From a bacterium (GTDB lineage: Bacteria > JALSQH01), in the NCBI GenBank assembly GCA_026985515.1, contig JALSQH010000264.1, positions 1 through 6,129 on the forward strand: a stretch of DNA of 6,129 nt. The letters are read 5' to 3'. The position numbers were made by a program, and so were the translations under genes. Positions 1 through 6,129 of this stretch are shown here, piece after piece (within the stretch, counting starts at the first letter, position 1; each line of letters begins with the position of its first letter). A model generated the notes under the pieces. It was not told the DNA's origin. It did not search any database and saw nothing but the letters and a program-made list of their open reading frames with translations.

Positions 1-226
1 CCTTAAATAGAATTCTTCCACCATCAGGTCTCAGTAACCTTATTATGGTTTTGCCGAGTGTAGATTTACCACAACCAGATTCACCAACCACACCAAGAGT
101 TTCACCTCTGTAAATTTTCAAAGTCACACCATTTAATGCATAGACCTTTAAAGACTTACCCCAGGTTGTACCAGTTTTAAAAACTTTTCTCAAATTGCTG
201 ACCTCAAAAAGTACTTCCCTATCCAT
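1..226 (-). CDS. dppF: Peptide-type ABC transporter ATPase, DppF/OppF family (5' part only)
   Basis: This is the second ATPase subunit of the peptide importer. It would dimerise with the DppD-type subunit on the cytoplasmic face and hydrolyse ATP to drive import. Only the first 75 codons are visible; the left window edge cuts the gene. The protein begins [16 protein letters not shown] and has the Walker A motif GESGCGKST at residues 55-63, followed by the [10 protein letters not shown] segment typical of the family. The signature, Walker B and H-loop lie outside the window. The ATG at 224-226 is preceded by AAGGTG at 235-240 with 8-nt spacing, which supports this start. The gene overlaps the end of dppD by 8 nt, suggesting coupled translation. 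Nine of its 11 visible glycine codons are GGT. Assignment to DppF/OppF rests on its position after DppD and on the N-terminus; the substrate is not determined. Confidence 0.93.
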   Translation of the reverse strand, partial: MDREVLFEVSNLRKVFKTGTTWGKSLKVYALNGVTLKIYRGETLGVVGESGCGKSTLGKTIIRLLRPDGGRILFK

Positions 227-1187
227 AAAGATGACACCTTACGAAATGTGTTTCACTTATCTTTACAAGAGGCGGCTCCACATTTCTGCATATATCCATT
301 GCTTTTTCACACCTGGGATGAAAGGGACATCCTGAAGGCTTATTTGCTGGATCAGGTACACTTCCCTCTATGCTTTTGAGAGGCTTCTTTCTATCTTCAA
401 TATTGACTGAGGGGATGGAGTCAAGTAAACCCACTGTGTAGGGGTGCAGTGGGTTTTCAAAGATCTCCTCAACACTTCCTTCTTCAACTATTTTCCCGGC
501 ATACATAACATAGACTCTATCTGATATTTCTCTCACGACCCCCATATCATGAGTGATAAATATGAGAGACATATCATATTCCCTCTTCAGAGTCTTCATT
601 AATTCAAGAATCTGTTTCTGAATTGTCACATCAAGTGCCGTGGTCGGTTCATCAGCAATAACAAGAGATGGATTCATTATGAGTGCCATTGCTATCATAA
701 CCCTCTGCCTCATACCCCCACTTAACTGATGGGGGTACTCCCGGTACCTTTTTTCCGGATCGGGGAGACCAACCTTCCTCATCATTTCAATTACTCTGCT
801 CTTTCTCTCCTCCTTTCCAAGTTCAGAATGTAATTTCAGAACCTCTTCAATCTGGTATCCAACTGTGAAAACGGGATTTAAAGCAGTCATCGGCTCCTGA
901 AAAATCATTGAAATTTCACTTCCACGAATTTTACGCAGTTCCTCGTCTTCCATTTTGAGGAGGTCTCTTCCTTTAAATATTATTTCACCCTTTTCAATCC
1001 TCCCAGGTGGTTGAATAAGCCTCATAATTGAAAGAGCAGTCATACTTTTCCCGCAACCAGACTCTCCTACTATTCCCACGACCTCACCCTGTTTCACCTC
1101 TATGGAAACCCCCTCCACAGCTTTAACAACACCATTTCGCAGATGAAAATAGGTATGCAGATCCTTTACAGCAAGCAGATTATTCAT
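219..1187 (-). CDS. dppD: Peptide-type ABC transporter ATPase, DppD/OppD family
   Basis: This is the first ATPase subunit of the importer, 322 aa, the usual length for the family, and cytoplasmic on the inner membrane. All nucleotide-binding motifs are intact: Walker A GESGCGKS at 41-48, Q-loop Gln97 ([11 protein letters not shown]), signature LSGGM at 155-159, Walker B LVIADE at 175-180, D-loop ALD at 184-186 and H-loop His213. The C-terminal extension carries the family's HPY motif (248-250) and four cysteines (287, 293, 300, 318) spaced C-x5-C-x6-C-x17-C, the pattern linked to an iron-sulphur cluster in OppD/DppD relatives. The ATG at 1185-1187 has GAGG at 1195-1198 with 7-nt spacing. It overlaps the end of dppC by 8 nt (ATGAATAA), and its own stop overlaps the dppF start by 8 nt. 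Family assignment is firm; the choice between Dpp, Opp and Nik subfamilies is not. Confidence 0.97.
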   Translation of the reverse strand: MNNLLAVKDLHTYFHLRNGVVKAVEGVSIEVKQGEVVGIVGESGCGKSMTALSIMRLIQPPGRIEKGEIIFKGRDLLKMEDEELRKIRGSEISMIFQEPMTALNPVFTVGYQIEEVLKLHSELGKEERKSRVIEMMRKVGLPDPEKRYREYPHQLSGGMRQRVMIAMALIMNPSLVIADEPTTALDVTIQKQILELMKTLKREYDMSLIFITHDMGVVREISDRVYVMYAGKIVEEGSVEEIFENPLHPYTVGLLDSIPSVNIEDRKKPLKSIEGSVPDPANKPSGCPFHPRCEKAMDICRNVEPPLVKISETHFVRCHLYG

Positions 1188-2016
1188 CCTTTAACCTCGG
1201 GTCAATGGCATCCCTAATCCCCTCACCTACCAGATTGTAACCAAGTACAGTTATGAGTATTGCCAGACCTGGATAAAATGATAACCACCAGGCTATTTCA
1301 ATGTTATCCTTTCCTTCTGCAAGAATGTTGCCCCAGCTTGGTGTAGGAGGTTGAACCCCGAGCCCCAGAAAACTCAACGCAGATTCTGTTAAAACTGCTC
1401 CTGCAACTCCAAGAGTGGCTGCCACAAGGACAGGTGCCATGGCATTTGGAAGTATGTGTTTAAAAATAATCCTCAAATCCCTTGCTCCCACGGCAACCAC
1501 AGCCTGTGTGAATTCCTGGGATTTCAACTTCAAAAATTCAGCTCTCACGAGTCTGGCAACTCCCATCCAGCTGGTCAGTCCGATTACAACCATTATGTTT
1601 ATTATCCCTGGATTTAAAAAAGCAATAACTGCCAGGATCAGGAAAAATGTAGGAAAACACAGCATAATATCCACAAATCTCATAATAATTGTATCAACCC
1701 AGCCTCCATAGTATCCAGCAATTGCTCCAAGGATGGTGCCTATCAGTGTAGAAATTCCCACAGCCACAAAACCCACCAGCAGTGAAACCCTTGCTCCATA
1801 AACCATTCTGCTGAATACATCTCTTCCAAGTGAATCTGTGCCCATAATGTGATGAATTGAGGGGGGCTGAAGAGGATGGGAAGGATCAATTGCATCAGGT
1901 GGATATGGGGCTATATAGGGCGCAAAAATAGCAACTATAAAAACTGCAATAACAAGGATCAAACCTGTAACAGCAACCTTATCCCTGAAAAAGCGCCTGA
2001 CAAAATCGCTTCCCAC
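1180..2016 (-). CDS. dppC: Peptide-type ABC transporter permease, DppC/OppC family
   Basis: This inner-membrane permease subunit (278 aa, normal length) pairs with the DppB-type protein to form the substrate channel. The first membrane helix is at about 14-34, with the OppC N-terminal segment FRDKVAVTGLIL before it. The family hallmark GTDSLGRD is at 59-66. A set of helices follows, then the cytoplasmic EAA-type coupling loop at about 171-191 (QAVVAVGARD then HILPN), which docks onto the ATPases, and the typical end with SFLGLGVQPPTPSWG and DAIDPRLK. The start is GTG at 2014-2016. The reading frame is closed upstream by a TAG at 2053-2055, and no other ATG, GTG or TTG lies between, so GTG is the only reasonable choice. 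AAGG at 2025-2028 precedes it by 8 nt. It starts 5 nt after the GspE-N gene and overlaps dppD by 8 nt. The canonical Glu of the EAA motif is Val here, which is not disabling in this family. Confidence 0.96.
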   Translation of the reverse strand: MGSDFVRRFFRDKVAVTGLILVIAVFIVAIFAPYIAPYPPDAIDPSHPLQPPSIHHIMGTDSLGRDVFSRMVYGARVSLLVGFVAVGISTLIGTILGAIAGYYGGWVDTIIMRFVDIMLCFPTFFLILAVIAFLNPGIINIMVVIGLTSWMGVARLVRAEFLKLKSQEFTQAVVAVGARDLRIIFKHILPNAMAPVLVAATLGVAGAVLTESALSFLGLGVQPPTPSWGNILAEGKDNIEIAWWLSFYPGLAILITVLGYNLVGEGIRDAIDPRLKDE

Positions 2017-2021
2017 AGCCT

Positions 2022-2876
2022 CTACCTTGAACTCTTCCTGGACTTCTCCCTTCTATACATGGCAAGATACTCTTCCTTTCCTATTACTCCTTTGTTTATG
2101 AGAAGTTTGGCAAGGGCATTTATCTTGGAATTTAAATCCTGCATGAGAGCATAAATCTGGTTCAACCTGACCATCATCTGATCAGTTTGAGCAGTTTTGC
2201 CCTCCTCAATTTTTTCAGTCACTTTTTCAGATGTATCAACACGATTCATTCCCTCATCCTCAAGATTTATAACCTGCTCCTTTCCGTTGGCAAAGATGAA
2301 AATTGTTGAATCATCCAGAGACTCTTCCTTCTTTTCCTCTTCTTTTACCATTTTACCCGGCTTTCTAACCAGAGAGGTGAAATTCAGCTTATTACTCGGT
2401 ACAGCATCTCGGTCGGGTCTGAACAATCCCCTTCCACCATAGTAGAACTCTATTGCCTCGGCAATCAGATTATCAGAAGCAAGGACCGGTCTTATTGGCA
2501 TTCCCAGTGCAAATTCCAGTTCATCAATAGCCACGACATTTGTTGGATCTGCAGTGGCAAGATAAAGGATTTTTCTACCAAGTTCATCTTTTACAGTGAG
2601 CGGCAGTACATTATACTTTCTCGCAATATCCTCCGGAACAAGCTTTATCACTGAAGGCGGGATAGCAACCTTTTTCAGATCCACATTGGGAATTTTGAAG
2701 TAGTAACTCAAAAAACCAAGCAATTCCTCTTCCGTCAAAAACCCAAGCTTTACAAGGATCTGACCGAGCTTTCCACCCCATTGCTTTTGATGCGCAAGGG
2801 CAGATTGAAGCTGATAAACATCAATTAGCCCCTCCTCCACCAGAATTTCACCAAGTTTTTTCTTCTTTTTTTCCAT
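2022..2876 (-). CDS. Stand-alone GspE/PilB N-terminal (MshEN-like) domain protein
   Basis: This 284-aa protein has no signal peptide or membrane helix and is probably cytoplasmic. Residues about 7-147 match the GspE/PilB N-terminal domain. Two tandem 24-residue motifs, KLGEILVEEGLI... (7-30) and KLGQILVKLGFL... (36-59), are separated by five residues (KQWGG), followed by the second subdomain with VPEDIARKYNVLPL (80-93) and ATADPTN (107-113). In secretion and pilus ATPases this module precedes an ATPase domain; here no Walker motif follows. Instead there is a charged, probably disordered linker (about 150-230) with a small TIFIFANGKEQVINL island (191-205), then a helical, possibly coiled-coil tail (about 233-275) ending LLINKGVIGKEEYLAMYR. 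Some MshEN domains bind cyclic di-GMP, but key positions here are changed. ATG at 2874-2876 is preferred because AGGGGG lies 5 nt upstream. Its place between the permease genes is unusual. The domain call is confident; the role is unknown. Confidence 0.87.
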   Translation of the reverse strand: MEKKKKKLGEILVEEGLIDVYQLQSALAHQKQWGGKLGQILVKLGFLTEEELLGFLSYYFKIPNVDLKKVAIPPSVIKLVPEDIARKYNVLPLTVKDELGRKILYLATADPTNVVAIDELEFALGMPIRPVLASDNLIAEAIEFYYGGRGLFRPDRDAVPSNKLNFTSLVRKPGKMVKEEEKKEESLDDSTIFIFANGKEQVINLEDEGMNRVDTSEKVTEKIEEGKTAQTDQMMVRLNQIYALMQDLNSKINALAKLLINKGVIGKEEYLAMYRREKSRKSSR

Positions 2877-2881
2877 ACTTA

Positions 2882-2887
2882 CCCCCT
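2882..2887 (-). promoter_or_regulatory. Ribosome binding site deciding the GspE-N gene start
   Basis: AGGGGG ends 5 nt before the ATG at 2874-2876 and lies in the 13-nt gap after the dppB stop codon. It supports starting the protein at MEKKKKKLGE rather than at an in-frame ATG 87 nt further upstream (2961-2963), which would lie deep inside dppB. Confidence 0.75.
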
Positions 2888-2889
2888 TT

Positions 2890-3876
2890 TTACCTTTCCC
2901 CCAGCCCCTCACGGATTCTGGGATCAACGAGAGCGTAGGATATATCAGCAAGGAGATTTCCAAGGAGGGTGAGGAATGATCCGATTACAAGAATTCCCAT
3001 CACCGTGGTATAATCCCTCATATACACGCTGTTAAAAAACAGTCTCCCCATCCCCGGAATAGCGAAAATTGATTCAATGATTACACTTCCACCTATCAGT
3101 CCCGGCAGGCTCAAACCCAGAATGGTGATCACAGGAAGAAGTGCGTTTTTCAAAGCATGAACAAAAATTACCCTGTTCTCCCCGGCCCCCTTTGCCCTTG
3201 CAGTTGTTATATAATCCTGCCTGAGAACCTCTAACATGCTTGCTCTGACATATCGGGAGAGGTATGCAAGAGATCCCACAGAGAGAGAAATCACCGGTAA
3301 AATAAGATGCTTTGCCACATCAAGCACCTTTCCCCAGAAAGTGAGTTGATTAAAATTAAGAGAAGTAATACCCGAAATGGGAAGGATACCAAGCTGAATT
3401 CCAAAAAATATCATCAGTAAAAGAGCGAGCCAGAAACTGGGAGTGGCAAATCCTATAAAAACAGCCACAGTTATGGTTCTGTCTGTGAGGGAATTCCTTT
3501 TGTAAGCAGAATATATTCCTATTGGAAGTGCCAGCAAGAGTACCAGAAGCATTACAATAGAATTCAACAGCACAGTGACCGGCAATCTTTCCGCTATCTT
3601 TTTGATTACAGGAGTTCTATCCTGACTCATGGAAAGACCAAAATCCAGCTTAACTATTCTCTTCACCCATTCGTAATACTGAACATAGAGGGGTTTATCC
3701 AGACCATACAGTTTCCTCAATCGTTCTATGACCTCCCTGTTAACTTTTGGATTCATCTGAAGCTGAACCTGTCCAGGTGCACCGGGAGCGAGATGAATCA
3801 CAATAAAGGTTATAATCGTTATTCCAAAGAGAAGTGGAATCAAACCTGCCAGTCTTTTGAGAAGATATCCTGCCAT
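2890..3876 (-). CDS. dppB: Peptide-type ABC transporter permease, DppB/OppB family
   Basis: This is the other inner-membrane permease subunit, 328 aa, full length for the family. It opens with the typical [20 protein letters not shown] helix (about 5-30) ending in LAPGAPG (29-35), followed by a periplasmic loop with [18 protein letters not shown] (53-70). Membrane helices lie near 100-125, 135-160, 190-210, 245-270 and 290-312. The cytoplasmic coupling loop at about 221-249 ([18 protein letters not shown], then NALLPV) contacts the ATPases. The C-terminus [15 protein letters not shown] is diagnostic of the DppB/GsiC group. ATG at 3874-3876 shares one base with the TAA of the binding-protein gene (TAATG), so its translation is probably coupled to that gene. 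A weak GGTGG at 3881-3885 lies 4 nt upstream. Unusually for such operons, the next gene is not dppC but a GspE-N domain protein 13 nt downstream. Confidence 0.96.
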   Translation of the reverse strand: MAGYLLKRLAGLIPLLFGITIITFIVIHLAPGAPGQVQLQMNPKVNREVIERLRKLYGLDKPLYVQYYEWVKRIVKLDFGLSMSQDRTPVIKKIAERLPVTVLLNSIVMLLVLLLALPIGIYSAYKRNSLTDRTITVAVFIGFATPSFWLALLLMIFFGIQLGILPISGITSLNFNQLTFWGKVLDVAKHLILPVISLSVGSLAYLSRYVRASMLEVLRQDYITTARAKGAGENRVIFVHALKNALLPVITILGLSLPGLIGGSVIIESIFAIPGMGRLFFNSVYMRDYTTVMGILVIGSFLTLLGNLLADISYALVDPRIREGLGER

Positions 3877-5534
3877 TATTCCACCAGCCTTTTACCCTGA
3901 AGAGGTCGAGGAATATACCAGCGAATAAAGTTGTAACTTATCCCCGCAGGAGCAGGTTTTATACCTCTGACTCTCTTGTGTACAGCCACCAGTGAATATG
4001 GAATGTATAAAAATGTATAGGGCTGATCCTCTGCAAGAATTTCCTGAAATCTGTAGTAAAGCTTTTTCCTCTTTTCAATATCAAAGGTGTGTCTCGCCTC
4101 ATCAAGGATCCTATCCACCTCTGGATTTTTGTAAGATATAAAATTAAATTGATTTGGTCCAGTCTTTGTAGAAGCCCAGATATCATACTGATCGGGATCT
4201 GGATCAAGACCCCATCCAAGTATGACTGCATCAAATTTCTTCTTATCAATGAACTCATTTATGAATGTTGACCATTCCACTATTCTTATTTTTACATCTA
4301 TACCGATCTCTCTCAATCTTTTCTGTATAATTTCCGCAGTTAGCTTTCTCTGGTTATTCCCCTGATTCGTCATAATAGTGAACCTGAAGGGTTTGCCATT
4401 CTTATCAAGAATACCATCTCCATCATGATCATACCATCCAGCTTCATGAAGCAATTTTAATGCCATCTGGGGATTGTAGGGATACTTTTTCACATCCGGA
4501 TTGTAATACCAGGTACCCGGTCTGTATGGACCTGTGGCAATTATCCCCTGCCCCATCAACACTCCATCAATAATTTCTTTTTTGTTAATGGCATAGCTGA
4601 TAGCCTGCCTCACTCTCCTGTCTCTGAAGAGTGGATTTAGCAGATTGTATCCGAGATAAGTGTATCCAAATCCGAGGTATTTATACTTGTTAAAATTTCT
4701 TCTAAATCTCTCAAAATTGCTCTGCCTGACAAACTGGACTGGAGTTAACCCAGCTTCATCAAGGCCACCTGCTTTCAACTCAAGAAAAATGGTCGCCTGA
4801 TCAGGGATAATACGGTAAACATACTTTGAAATGTAGGGACGTCCATCAAAATAATCTCTGTTAACTTCCAGTACAATTCTATCCCCAGGTCTCCATTCCA
4901 CAAATTTATAGGGACCCGTCCCAATGGGATGTCTTTTTAATTTCAATGAAGGGTCAGTAACTTTTTTACCATACAGAAGATGTTTGGGTACAATGTAGAG
5001 ACCTGCCCAGCTATTGAGTGCCGGAGCAAAAGGTTCCTTATAATATACCCTTATCGTATAATCGTCAACTTTCTCAATGTGATCAATCACATTAAACTGA
5101 CTCGCATAGGGTGTTGGAGTTTCTGGGTCAGTTATAAGTTTGTATGTGAAAATAACATCATCAGCTGTAAAAGGTACTCCATCATGCCATCTGACATTCT
5201 TATGAAGGTAAAAGGTGATCACCATTCCATCCTTTGAAACTTTCCACTTTTTTGCAAGCTCTCCTTTAAAATTCAGGTTTTTGTCATACCTGATGAGGGT
5301 ATTGTAAACAAGGGAAATAATATCAAAGGATGCACTGTCAGTGGCCAGAACAGGAAGCAACACACTGGCATCACCAATTGATGCAGTAACAAATTCACCT
5401 CCATATGCGGGAGGTAAATTGGGATCGCTGAGATATCTGTAGTATTCTTCATCAATGCGGTTCTTCTTTTTGCATCCCCACGAAAAAATAAGCAGAATGA
5501 ACAAAAAGAAGGTGTAACTCCTTATTCTTCTCAT
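3876..5534 (-). CDS. Lipidated family 5 (peptide-type) ABC substrate-binding protein
   Basis: This 552-aa extracytoplasmic protein captures the substrate and delivers it to the DppB/DppC channel. It has a lipoprotein signal: Arg2, Arg3 and Arg5, a hydrophobic stretch at 7-17, then SWGC with the lipidated Cys21 followed by three lysines. The mature part matches the SBP_bac_5 (OppA/DppA) family throughout: YGGEF (44-48), [12 protein letters not shown] (92-103), HDG (117-119) with [12 protein letters not shown] (121-132), GTGPYKF (205-211), [20 protein letters not shown] (293-312), a [12 protein letters not shown] segment (369-380) common in the family, and WSTF with [11 protein letters not shown] (421-450). 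No truncation is seen. ATG at 5532-5534 has GGAG at 5541-5544 with 6-nt spacing. The gene starts 3 nt after the upstream lipoprotein and touches dppB by one base. Peptides are the likeliest ligand, but relatives bind nickel chelates, sugars and other solutes, so no gene symbol is given. Confidence 0.96.
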   Translation of the reverse strand: MRRIRSYTFFLFILLIFSWGCKKKNRIDEEYYRYLSDPNLPPAYGGEFVTASIGDASVLLPVLATDSASFDIISLVYNTLIRYDKNLNFKGELAKKWKVSKDGMVITFYLHKNVRWHDGVPFTADDVIFTYKLITDPETPTPYASQFNVIDHIEKVDDYTIRVYYKEPFAPALNSWAGLYIVPKHLLYGKKVTDPSLKLKRHPIGTGPYKFVEWRPGDRIVLEVNRDYFDGRPYISKYVYRIIPDQATIFLELKAGGLDEAGLTPVQFVRQSNFERFRRNFNKYKYLGFGYTYLGYNLLNPLFRDRRVRQAISYAINKKEIIDGVLMGQGIIATGPYRPGTWYYNPDVKKYPYNPQMALKLLHEAGWYDHDGDGILDKNGKPFRFTIMTNQGNNQRKLTAEIIQKRLREIGIDVKIRIVEWSTFINEFIDKKKFDAVILGWGLDPDPDQYDIWASTKTGPNQFNFISYKNPEVDRILDEARHTFDIEKRKKLYYRFQEILAEDQPYTFLYIPYSLVAVHKRVRGIKPAPAGISYNFIRWYIPRPLQGKRLVE

Positions 5535-5537
5535 TCA

Positions 5538-6129
5538 CTACTCCAGTTTTTCTATTTTGACACCGGGAGGGAGAGAGAGTTTAAAAAATGTACGGGAAGG
5601 AGGCGGTACCGGTTTCATACTTGAAATTTTCAGTTCTCCCCTTCCCTTACCATTCTCAAATTGAAAAACCATATTTAAATTTTCTCCAATTGTTGCTTTT
5701 CCTTCAAGCAATCCCTTTACTCTGAAAATATACTCGTTTCCTCTTCTCCATATCCTCAACATTCCATTATGAGGAGTTTCGTTAAAGAGGATCCATTGCA
5801 AAATTCCAAAAATAGCTGTTAGTGGAGTGGAAAAATCGTTGCTCTCAATTTCATAAGCTACTTCTTCAAAAGGCGAGAAAATAAGCATCTTATTTTCATA
5901 CCTGGAGATCATGGCATAGGGTTGACCCCAGAAAGTGACAAGATCAACCCTGAGATTTCCCTCCCTGGTTATAAGAAAAACAAAATCACCCGAAAACTCC
6001 TCATCGTTACTGAATTTTAAACTTCCTTCTCCTTTATATGCTCTGACATCCTTACCTTCCGGGATAATCAGATGTCCTGCACAACCTGTTAAAAACAGAA
6101 AAAGCGGGAAAATAAAATTTCTTCCTGCA
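5538..6129 (-). CDS. Predicted lipoprotein, LolB/LolA-like fold suspected (5' end outside window)
   Basis: The open frame runs from the right edge to a TAG at 5538-5540, giving 196 visible residues. The first ATG inside the window (5910-5912) is not the start, because the frame continues upstream into a clear lipoprotein signal, NFIFPLFLFLTGC, with a textbook lipobox LTGC and the Cys codon at 6081-6083. The true start lies shortly beyond the edge: the codon cut by the edge ends in T, so it cannot be ATG, GTG or TTG. The mature part (about 180 aa) begins AGHLIIPEG and alternates short polar and hydrophobic stretches as in beta-rich proteins: GEGSLKF, GDFVFLITREGNLRVDLV, WGQPYAMISRYENKMLIF, RGELKISS, and a final FKLSLPPGVKIEKLE. 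This pattern resembles LolB/LolA-fold lipoproteins such as DUF4292-type proteins, which act in outer-membrane lipoprotein delivery, but no diagnostic residue proves it. It ends 3 nt before the binding-protein gene, so the two are probably cotranscribed. Lipoprotein call firm; family tentative. Confidence 0.8.
   Translation of the reverse strand, partial: AGRNFIFPLFLFLTGCAGHLIIPEGKDVRAYKGEGSLKFSNDEEFSGDFVFLITREGNLRVDLVTFWGQPYAMISRYENKMLIFSPFEEVAYEIESNDFSTPLTAIFGILQWILFNETPHNGMLRIWRRGNEYIFRVKGLLEGKATIGENLNMVFQFENGKGRGELKISSMKPVPPPSRTFFKLSLPPGVKIEKLE
5541..5544 (-). promoter_or_regulatory. Ribosome binding site of the substrate-binding protein gene
   Basis: GGAG lies 6 nt before the ATG at 5532-5534, overlapping the last codons of the upstream lipoprotein gene. 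It confirms the start used for the binding protein, which leaves a well-formed lipoprotein signal peptide at its N-terminus. Confidence 0.7.

Noticed and set aside
1415-1711. Plus-strand open frame of 98 codons opposite dppC.
   Set aside because: It is antisense to a full-length, well-conserved permease, and its translation shows no domain or membrane pattern of its own.
1876-2442. Plus-strand open frames at 1876-2154 and 2197-2442.
   Set aside because: They are antisense to dppC and the GspE-N gene, with low-complexity Ser/Phe-rich translations typical of the complement of Lys/Glu-rich coding sequence.
2856-2876. A AAA AAG slippery heptamer in frame at codons 2-4 of the GspE-N gene, with a purine-rich site upstream, resembling a programmed -1 frameshift signal.
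   Set aside because: The -1 frame stops after a few codons (E-E-K-T-W-stop), so no useful product results. The run is explained by the poly-lysine start (KKKKK). At most it could lower expression.
2022-2876. The GspE-N gene as a truncated remnant of a GspE/PilB ATPase.
   Set aside because: It has an intact start, a structured C-terminal tail and no trace of Walker or Asp-box ATPase sequence before its stop, so it looks like a complete short protein rather than a broken gene.
2877-2963. Upstream ATG at 2961-2963 as the start of the GspE-N protein (adds 29 residues beginning [11 protein letters not shown]).
   Set aside because: The added part lies inside the dppB coding region in another frame, has no domain likeness, and the ATG at 2874-2876 has a strong AGGGGG at the right distance and begins directly before the domain.
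3959-5455. Short frames within the binding-protein gene: 3959-4258 and 5273-5455 on the minus strand, 4089-4271 and 4980-5237 on the plus strand.
   Set aside because: All lie inside one continuous 552-codon gene with strong family matches along its whole length; none has a convincing ribosome binding site or recognisable sequence.
5538-5912. ATG at 5910-5912 as the start of the upstream lipoprotein.
   Set aside because: The frame stays open to the right edge and encodes a clear lipobox LTGC and a continuous beta-rich sequence, so this ATG is an internal methionine.

Overview
The window is almost entirely coding, and every supported gene lies on the minus strand, so it reads from high to low coordinates. 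It appears to be an internal section of one long operon. The joints between genes are 3 nt, a 1-nt overlap, 13 nt, 5 nt, an 8-nt overlap and a second 8-nt overlap. No gap is large enough for a promoter or terminator, and no RNA gene, mobile element, repeat array or CRISPR is visible. Both ends of the operon lie outside the window.

In transcription order the window holds: (1) the 3' part of a predicted lipoprotein with a LolB/LolA-like look (5538-6129, start codon just beyond the right edge); (2) a lipidated family 5 (peptide-type) substrate-binding protein (3876-5534); (3) a DppB/OppB-type permease (2890-3876); (4) a stand-alone protein with a GspE/PilB N-terminal (MshEN-like) domain (2022-2876); (5) a DppC/OppC-type permease (1180-2016, GTG start); (6) a DppD/OppD-type ATPase (219-1187); (7) the first 75 codons of the DppF/OppF-type ATPase (1-226, cut by the left edge).

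Genes 2, 3, 5, 6 and 7 make a complete peptide/nickel-type ABC importer. The lipoprotein captures substrate outside the inner membrane, the two permeases form the channel, and the two ATPases drive transport. The ligand cannot be told from sequence alone; oligopeptides or dipeptides are the default expectation.

The unusual element is gene 4. A domain normally found at the N-terminus of type II secretion and type IV pilus ATPases, where some members bind cyclic di-GMP, sits alone between the two permease genes with its own strong ribosome binding site. It has no ATPase domain. Instead it carries a charged linker and a C-terminal helical tail. It is the best candidate here for something undescribed, possibly a regulatory or adaptor protein for the importer, but that role is inference.

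The organism is probably a diderm (Gram-negative type) bacterium, judging from the pairing of GspE-N and LolB-like proteins. By eye the DNA is moderately AT-rich, arginine is often coded by AGA/AGG, and the proteins are rich in Lys/Glu/Arg and Ile. These traits are common in thermophilic lineages but do not identify a taxon.
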